Shown piece after piece: positions 34,097-39,933 of a DNA stretch of 39,933 nucleotides. The DNA is from Kiritimatiellia bacterium (GTDB lineage Bacteria > Verrucomicrobiota > Kiritimatiellia > RFP12 > UBA1067). Numbering within the stretch: position 1 is the stretch's first letter; every line of letters starts with the position of its first letter. The position numbers and the translations under genes are program-made. The stretch spans positions 1 to 39,933 of the forward strand of contig JAKSOZ010000014.1 of assembly GCA_024405265.1 (NCBI GenBank). Direction: 5' to 3'. The notes under the pieces are model-generated. The model searched no databases. It saw only the letters and a list, made by a program, of their open reading frames with translations, and was not told the origin of the DNA.

Positions 34097-37000
34097 CTTG
34101 AAGAACTTATCGCCGTCGGCCTTATCGTGCCAAGTCTTAAGATCCGCCGATCCCTTGATGACCGGCTTGATGTTATACCAGTCGTAGAGATACGAGGGGA
34201 TGTCTGCAACCGGTTTCCCGTTTTCGTCGAACGAGAAAGTCATCTTAAAGCTACCCTTAGTAAGCTCAAGATATTCCTCAGACGTATTAAGAGCGAAGCA
34301 TTCAAGATTAATCCCATTCACAGGATCAAACGTGACACCATAAGTATCAGCCCAAGTCTTGACCTGAGCAGCGGTCACGTTATACTTGGACAACGCCTTA
34401 ACCTGCGCCGTCGGGATAACCTTCTCAAGCGGCGTCGTCTCGTCAACGTCCTCCCAGCTCGTCGGATCGGTCGAGACCGTGTAGGTCGTCACACCATCGG
34501 CAGTCGTTTTCTTAACCTTGAGCGTATTCGCATACTTCACGGCCATCCCTTCCGCCGCCGTCACCGTCGTCCAGGTCGAAACACCCGAGATATCGACTTC
34601 GCCCGCACCCGTGAAGTGCGCGGCGCCGAGCGTCATCTTCTGGTTCGCGGCCGAGTCGGCAAGCGTCAACTTAGCGCCCGAAGCGACTTCGAAGGTGATA
34701 CCGCCGAAGATACCCTCCTGATTCGCGCCGTTCTTAATCGTGAAGTTCTTCTCGATGATGAACTTCGTGACAGTGATATCATGACCGTCGTACTTGTAGC
34801 TCTTCGCCGCCCAAGCATTCGCGGGCGAGTTCGAATCGATGACGATATTCCACGCGGCAATATCCTCATACGTCGCTGCCGTTCCGCCGCTGGTCTCGGT
34901 GAGAGCGAGAGAAGTCTCGTTGCCGATGTAACCCGACTTGTAGTAAGCGACCTTCGGCCCCCGGCGCGCGACATAGTCGAGATAGACACCGTCCGTTCCC
35001 GTGCGAAGCGCATAGGTGCCGACCTCGGCCGTAGCCGAGACTTCACCGGCCGTCATCGTCGTACCGTCAACCGCCGAAATCTTCGCATCGGCGGCAAGCG
35101 TCACCGTCGCGGCCGAATCAATCGACGTGAACCCGATGATCTTCTTAGAAAGAATATGCTTACATTCGCCGGTGCCGAGGCCAACTTCGGCCGCCTTGAC
35201 CGTGTGGCTACCGGAAAGCTTGCAGTTGAACTGAACCGTTCCCTCGCCTTCGAGATAGAAGTTCCAGACATTGCCGTTGATGCCCTCGAAGACGATGCCT
35301 TCGGGCGCAGCGGAATGAAGATCGATCGTCTCGCCCTTATTGTTCGTGACCTTCTTGATCGTGAGCTTCGAGGTCGGGTCGACGTAGATAAACGCCGAAG
35401 CGCCCGTCTGAATCTTCGTCACTTCATTAACCGTAATATCGACCTTGTTTGTAATACCAAGGCGCACGCGCCAGAAGTCAAGCGAATCAGCCGTAATGTG
35501 CTTAACGCCATTCGCATCGGGCGTCACATTCGAGATGTAATCGCCGTTGAAGAGCGAATAGTTATACGGATTGCCCTTGTAGGGAGCCCCGGTGCGACGC
35601 GCACCGACAACGCCATCCTTGTCAACGGACAACCAGTTCGCGCCGACATCCCACTTTGCATCGCCACCGGCCGTTTCAGGACCGACGTACACGCTACCGG
35701 TATCACTGTCATACCAGTCAATACCGAACGCCGTCGCATCGATATTCTCGACCTTCGAATAGGTCTTGGTCGTCGTGCCGTCGGCGTTTTCGACAACCGC
35801 CGTCGCCGCATAATAGCCCTGCGCGAGATCTTCGTGCTGAACCGTGACCGCCGAGTCCGCGGCAAACGTGAGGGACTGCTCGCCCGAGATCTTGATCGTA
35901 CCCGCGCCGGTGATCGGGTTTTCGATCGAGCCGGTAACAGTAACGGTAACTCCCGAAGGAATCGCAATCGTCGCATCGCCCTTCACCGTGCCGAACGTCA
36001 CCACGCTGGCGCTCGTAATCGTTGATCCGAAGGTCACCGTACCCGTACCATTGAAGGTCGCATCCATCACCTTAACCGGCCAACCGTTCGCCCAGTTGTC
36101 GAACTGAACTGCCGCGCCGTCCGCGACTGTAACAATCCAACCTTCAGGAATTGAAGCATTGCTTCCTTCATAGCCAATCTTAAGGGTTCCAGACAGGACC
36201 TCAAAGCCCGCAACGGGAACCTTCTCACCCGACTTGCCGTGAATGTAGATCGGGCCGAACTCACCGCCCTTGTCGAACGTCACGATATCGCCGGCCTTCG
36301 TCGCAATCGTGCATTCGCCATCCTTCGAGTTCGCAACCTTCACGGCCTGAGTCCAATCCGTCAAGTTGCTCGCGTAGTAGAGCTTCACATCCGGGACGAC
36401 ATTACCTTGCGCATCGACCTTGTAGCCGTCCTTGATCGTCAGGTACGAGCCGGCAGGACCGGAGGTGATTTCCGTTCCCTCAGGGATGCACGTCTCGTCG
36501 AGAACATAGACACACTGACCGTCCTTCACCACGGCAAGCGCTTCCTTGTAAGTGCGGTACTTGATCCAACCCGTATCGACGCGCTCTGCGCCGACAGCCG
36601 CGACCCACGGAATGGCGGTAGAGGTGTAGGTATGGACATTACCTTCCGCCGAATCGATAATCTCATAGTCCTCGTCCGTCGAGCTTGCGTTGACGACGGC
36701 TTGAGCATTCGCAACCGTAACAACACGCACCTCACTCGGCGCCATCGCAAACGCGAGCGTACCTTCGTTGTGAACAAGCGTTGCACCGTCCGCAACCGCA
36801 CCGTTGAATTCGAGCGTACCTGTGCCCGTCTTCGTGACAACGGGATTGGCAACGCCGCTTTCGCCGGCGGACATCAAAACAATACCACCATTGAGAACAG
36901 CCGTGACGCCCGCTTCTACGGCAATCGTCGTATTCTGACGCGCCTGGACAGGTGTGTTGAGCGTAGCCGTATCGAAACCATCGTTCGCCTTTACATTAAT

Positions 37001-39933
37001 CGTCGTATTCGCGTCGAAGATCACAAGTCCCTTTGCGTTGGTCGACTTAATCTCGCCGCCCGTGTAGAGGTTAATCGTGTGATTCTTCGACTTTCCGACC
37101 GAAAGCGCATTGCCGCCAAGATCGAGCGTACCATAGATGTCAAGCGTATACGCCTTGTCCCACCAAATGAAATCGCCGCAGGTCGCCGTAAGCGTAAGTC
37201 CATACGGAATCTCGATCCAGGTCTTATAACTGTTGTTGATCGCCGTCGTCACCGTTACATCATCAAGGAGCGTCACCTTCGCCGCGCCGTTTGCCGCGGT
37301 AATCGCGTCCGTCAGGGAGGCGAAGTTCGTCACGCCGCCGGAAACACCACCTTGAGACGGTGTCGCCGTAAGTCCCGAGATCGAAGCGCCCGTATTGACA
37401 ATTGCCTTCCACACACCCTTCGGGTTCATCAACATGACATAAGACGAACCGAAGTACATGTAGACGGCATCGAACTGAATGGACACATTCGACGCGGTAA
37501 CGCCACCGGAAGTAAAGGTGTAGTTACCCTTCAGATCCTCTGCTGTGAGAGTAGTAGGCCATCCCAATTCAACCCACGAATTAGCAATTTCACCGGCATA
37601 AGAAAGCGTATCGAGGCCCGATCCCTCAGACTCTGTTACCGGCGCTATCACACGTGCCACTGCAGGTGTTGCCGTAAGTCCCTGAATCGCCGGAAAAGCC
37701 GCCGCGTACACAAAACCATTCTCAATAGTCAAAGTAACAGAACGGAAGCCAAGCTTGAATGTGACGGCTGTATCACCCTTCTGGATATCTGCCGACATCT
37801 GTCCTTCGGTTGTAAAGGCACAGTTATACAAGTCATCAAGCGTTACATTCTTCCATCCGAGATTGGTCTTTTCAGAAATCTGCGCTGAATACGACATCGT
37901 GCCGACTTTCGTCTTGGCGTAGCCCTCCGCGTCGAGCTTGAGCGCCTGCTCATCACCATCAGGGCCAACATAGACAACGTTCGCCAGCGCCGTAGCCGGC
38001 AATTTCACTTTCGCCGCGCCGCTCGCACCCTGCAAGGTTGCCGCCGTTCCCTTAAGAACAAGCTTCGAGCCGTTGAGCGCATTGACGACATTGATCGTCA
38101 GATTCTGATTCGCGCCAAGAACGAGCGTCGCATTGCCGTTCTCCAGCACCATCGTGTCAATCATCGTCGCACCGGGGAACGAGACCGCTTCACCAAGATT
38201 GAGCGTCACCTCGCCGATAATGGAGACGGGACCGGTCACGGTCACCGAGCTCGCCGGGAAACGCGAGATGCCGATCATACCATACTTCGGATCTGCACCC
38301 TGATATCCATCGGGCGCGCCATTTGCCGGAGTGTCCGTCTGCTTGAACTCCCTGCCGATCGCATCAGCCGCGCCATTGTTCGCCCAGAGATAATTCGCGA
38401 TGACATGACCCGCGTCATTAATCGAAAGCTTCACCGCCACGACCTTCGTGAAGACACCCTGCGAGTCATGGACGACCTGAAACTGCATCGTGACGCTGTC
38501 GCCGTCCTTCTTGACATGATAAGCCGAGCAATCGAGTTTCGCACCACCCATCCACGCTCCGGACATGATGCCCGTGTACTTGGCGGACGCGAGATCATCG
38601 AGCGTAAGCCCCGTCCAACCGAGGTCGGTATCCGTCGTGACGTATCCGCCGTTCGTGCCACCGTAAACATTCGCAGCAGTCGTCATGTCGGTGGTTAATT
38701 CAACATTACCGATCGTGACCGAATTCTGCGCGACAATCGTCTTGTCGACACCCGTGAGGACAACGGACTTACCGTCTTCCCACGCCACCGTCTCGCCCTT
38801 CGCGTTCGTCCAATTCGCACCTTCTAACGTGTTGTCCGCCGCACCGTTCCAGGTCAGCGACTGCGGCGTCAGGAAGTCGACGATTTCTGCGGCGATTTCC
38901 TTAAGGTTGCCATTCGCGGTCGGCGTCAGCTCCGCCGTCGGGAACGTCTCGTCGAGTGCCTTGAGCGTATTGACGTAGGCCGCCGAGGTAATCACGCCGG
39001 TCTGGGACTTGAAGAATGCTTCCCAGCGCTTCTTGTAATAGTCCTTCATGAGACCCGCGTAGGCGCGGTGCGCATATTCGTGGAGCTGCGTGTCCTGCCC
39101 GCGCTGATACGAGCCCATCCAGGTCGTCACCATGCGACGATACGCTGCGACACCATCGTCACCCGCAACGCTCTTCGTGCGATTTTCCTTCGCGTCGAGA
39201 CGGAAACCGTTCGAGCACGCGAGAACCTTTTCCGAGAGTTCGATGAGATTCAGGAACTCGGCACGCTTCGAACCCGAGTTCACGCAGTCCTTCAGGATTA
39301 CACGCGCGCGGTCAGCCAGAAGCTGAGCGAAGAACTCGACCATGTCGTAGCGGAAGGTCTCAAGCTCAAGGAGTTCCGGATGGGCCTCCATCGTCTCAAG
39401 GAAAGTCTGAGCGACAGGCATGAGATCGGTCGGCTCGTAAGGAAGCGTCGTGTACGCGGGGCCCCACTGCGAGGTCTTCGTGGCGCCATACGACGGAGAA
39501 GCACAGAGGATGTTCTCGATAACGCCCTGCTGATTTCTGACGTTGTACGTATGGCTCTGCCAGACCGTCGTCGCCAGCGTCCCGTACGCCGCGACGAGCG
39601 CGTCGTCCGTATAACCCCAACGACGCTCCTGATAGGCGCGGAACCAGGCCGGGCGATCGGCTTCGGCGATGGTCGCGGCGGACTTCTCGCGCATGAACGA
39701 ACTCATGTAGAGGTCATAGACGGTCGGATTCGTCTCGAAACCTTCCGAGAGATTGCCGTAACCCTTGAAAACGGCCGTCGAGCCCGCGTCAATACCGCTC
39801 GCCGTATAGACGGTTCCGATATTGGAATAGCGGTTCATGCCGCCGTACATACCCGTGTTGCCGCCAAAGTTCATGACTTCGACCCACACCCACGGCAAGT
39901 ATTCGCCGGTCGTCTGGTTCTTGTAGTTACGCT
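34079..39933 (-). CDS. Giant secreted GH89 alpha-N-acetylglucosaminidase-like protein with beta repeats (5' end missing)
   Basis: At least 1951 codons; the frame is open at the right edge, so the signal and catalytic N-terminus are outside. The visible start (YLPWVWVEVMNFGGNTGMYG, read in two parts) and about 340 following residues match the C-terminal half of NAGLU/GH89 enzymes: EGFETNPTVYDLY, FRYDMVEFFAQLLADRAR and LHEYAHRAYAGLMKDYYKKR. These release terminal alpha-GlcNAc from mucin or heparan sulfate. The remaining 1500 residues are beta-rich: three LGW...TLxDL modules (about residues 423, 676 and 774 counted from 39898), autotransporter-type strands (TKTGTGTLEFNG), and a C-terminal unit ending DGDKFFKAVIDL. 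No anchor is recognisable. Confidence 0.85.
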   Translation of the reverse strand, partial: RNYKNQTTGEYLPWVWVEVMNFGGNTGMYGGMNRYSNIGTVYTASGIDAGSTAVFKGYGNLSEGFETNPTVYDLYMSSFMREKSAATIAEADRPAWFRAYQERRWGYTDDALVAAYGTLATTVWQSHTYNVRNQQGVIENILCASPSYGATKTSQWGPAYTTLPYEPTDLMPVAQTFLETMEAHPELLELETFRYDMVEFFAQLLADRARVILKDCVNSGSKRAEFLNLIELSEKVLACSNGFRLDAKENRTKSVAGDDGVAAYRRMVTTWMGSYQRGQDTQLHEYAHRAYAGLMKDYYKKRWEAFFKSQTGVITSAAYVNTLKALDETFPTAELTPTANGNLKEIAAEIVDFLTPQSLTWNGAADNTLEGANWTNAKGETVAWEDGKSVVLTGVDKTIVAQNSVTIGNVELTTDMTTAANVYGGTNGGYVTTDTDLGWTGLTLDDLASAKYTGIMSGAWMGGAKLDCSAYHVKKDGDSVTMQFQVVHDSQGVFTKVVAVKLSINDAGHVIANYLWANNGAADAIGREFKQTDTPANGAPDGYQGADPKYGMIGISRFPASSVTVTGPVSIIGEVTLNLGEAVSFPGATMIDTMVLENGNATLVLGANQNLTINVVNALNGSKLVLKGTAATLQGASGAAKVKLPATALANVVYVGPDGDEQALKLDAEGYAKTKVGTMSYSAQISEKTNLGWKNVTLDDLYNCAFTTEGQMSADIQKGDTAVTFKLGFRSVTLTIENGFVYAAAFPAIQGLTATPAVARVIAPVTESEGSGLDTLSYAGEIANSWVELGWPTTLTAEDLKGNYTFTSGGVTASNVSIQFDAVYMYFGSSYVMLMNPKGVWKAIVNTGASISGLTATPSQGGVSGGVTNFASLTDAITAANGAAKVTLLDDVTVTTAINNSYKTWIEIPYGLTLTATCGDFIWWDKAYTLDIYGTLDLGGNALSVGKSKNHTINLYTGGEIKSTNAKGLVIFDANTTINVKANDGFDTATLNTPVQARQNTTIAVEAGVTAVLNGGIVLMSAGESGVANPVVTKTGTGTLEFNGAVADGATLVHNEGTLAFAMAPSEVRVVTVANAQAVVNASSTDEDYEIIDSAEGNVHTYTSTAIPWVAAVGAERVDTGWIKYRTYKEALAVVKDGQCVYVLDETCIPEGTEITSGPAGSYLTIKDGYKVDAQGNVVPDVKLYYASNLTDWTQAVKVANSKDGECTIATKAGDIVTFDKGGEFGPIYIHGKSGEKVPVAGFEVLSGTLKIGYEGSNASIPEGWIVTVADGAAVQFDNWANGWPVKVMDATFNGTGTVTFGSTITSASVVTFGTVKGDATIAIPSGVTVTVTGSIENPITGAGTIKISGEQSLTFAADSAVTVQHEDLAQGYYAATAVVENADGTTTKTYSKVENIDATAFGIDWYDSDTGSVYVGPETAGGDAKWDVGANWLSVDKDGVVGARRTGAPYKGNPYNYSLFNGDYISNVTPDANGVKHITADSLDFWRVRLGITNKVDITVNEVTKIQTGASAFIYVDPTSKLTIKKVTNNKGETIDLHSAAPEGIVFEGINGNVWNFYLEGEGTVQFNCKLSGSHTVKAAEVGLGTGECKHILSKKIIGFTSIDSAATVTLAADAKISAVDGTTMTAGEVSATAEVGTYALRTGTDGVYLDYVARRGPKVAYYKSGYIGNETSLALTETSGGTAATYEDIAAWNIVIDSNSPANAWAAKSYKYDGHDITVTKFIIEKNFTIKNGANQEGIFGGITFEVASGAKLTLADSAANQKMTLGAAHFTGAGEVDISGVSTWTTVTAAEGMAVKYANTLKVKKTTADGVTTYTVSTDPTSWEDVDETTPLEKVIPTAQVKALSKYNVTAAQVKTWADTYGVTFDPVNGINLECFALNTSEEYLELTKGSFKMTFSFDENGKPVADIPSYLYDWYNIKPVIKGSADLKTWHDKADGDKFFKAVIDL
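37520..38631 (-). repeat. Three diverged copies of an LGW-TLxDL module
   Basis: Within the giant protein the segments TDLGWTGLTLDDLASAKY, TNLGWKNVTLDDLYNCAF and VELGWPTTLTAEDLKGNYTF begin three similar beta-rich modules. The second and third copies also share GLTATP near their ends. They are protein-level repeats; the DNA has diverged. They could be binding or spacer modules. Confidence 0.6.

Noticed and set aside
33158-36025. A 955-codon open frame on the + strand across the kinase and giant genes
   Set aside because: It is antisense to two well-supported genes, is extremely Arg/Ile/Asp-rich and has no domain. Long antisense frames are expected from the codon bias here. The same holds for + strand frames at 1217-2446, 12887-14101, 23842-25149, 26300-27481 and 36239-37888.

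Overview
The window reads as chromosomal DNA of a bacterium from the PVC superphylum, most likely a host-associated member of the Kiritimatiellota (formerly Verrucomicrobia subdivision 5). I infer this from the gene style: short secreted proteins with N-terminal signals, one with a PEP-CTERM tail, a very large secreted protein with autotransporter-type beta-strand repeats fused to a GH89 alpha-N-acetylglucosaminidase module, PEGA and FHA proteins beside Tad/type II secretion parts, and an L25-S6-SSB-S18-L9 ribosomal cluster. The GH89 module fits life on host mucin or glycosaminoglycans. The phylum call is inference; no rRNA is present.

Layout. (1) 1-126 holds the possible tail of a + strand gene, then a terminator that ends the leftward operon rplY-rpsF-ssb-rpsR-rplI (2383 to 208). 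The rplY leader can fold into a close mimic of 5S rRNA loop E, the normal target of L25. (2) A shared -35 region at 2479-2485 drives rplY leftward and a glycosyltransferase rightward; the latter mRNA would be nearly leaderless. (3) One leftward run of 14 genes (17348 to 3530), with several 4-base stop/start overlaps: an XRE-cupin regulator, accD, accA, panB, a phosphofructokinase, hisH, hisF, metG, a TadC-like protein, an FHA protein, a PEGA protein, tlyA, a pyrimidine nucleoside phosphorylase and a GspG-like protein. (4) A Nudix hydrolase gene (leftward) and rlmN plus a SNF2 helicase gene (rightward), starting from divergent, probably leaderless promoters. (5) A leftward chaperone and translation group: dnaK, groES, groEL, a DUF3127 protein with an SSB-like acidic tip, prmC and a coiled-coil protein. 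A near-perfect sigma-54 promoter precedes dnaK. (6) A leftward group of three secreted proteins (one PEP-CTERM), a polytopic membrane protein and a TPR protein; the last two are one frame interrupted by a single TGA. (7) A giant GH89/beta-repeat protein, cut by the right edge, followed by a membrane Ser/Thr kinase.

The most unusual signals are: the L25 leader with its 5S loop E mimic; the sigma-54 promoter built into a terminator-like hairpin before dnaK; low-complexity inserts, all entering as Lys-Val-Lys in the same phase, in four genes (metG, the SNF2 helicase, the coiled-coil gene and prmC); the 42-base intergenic gap made of six degenerate 7-mers; and the in-frame TGA at 28375-28377. No tRNA, rRNA, CRISPR array or insertion sequence was seen, and no gene-free stretch exceeds about 210 bases.
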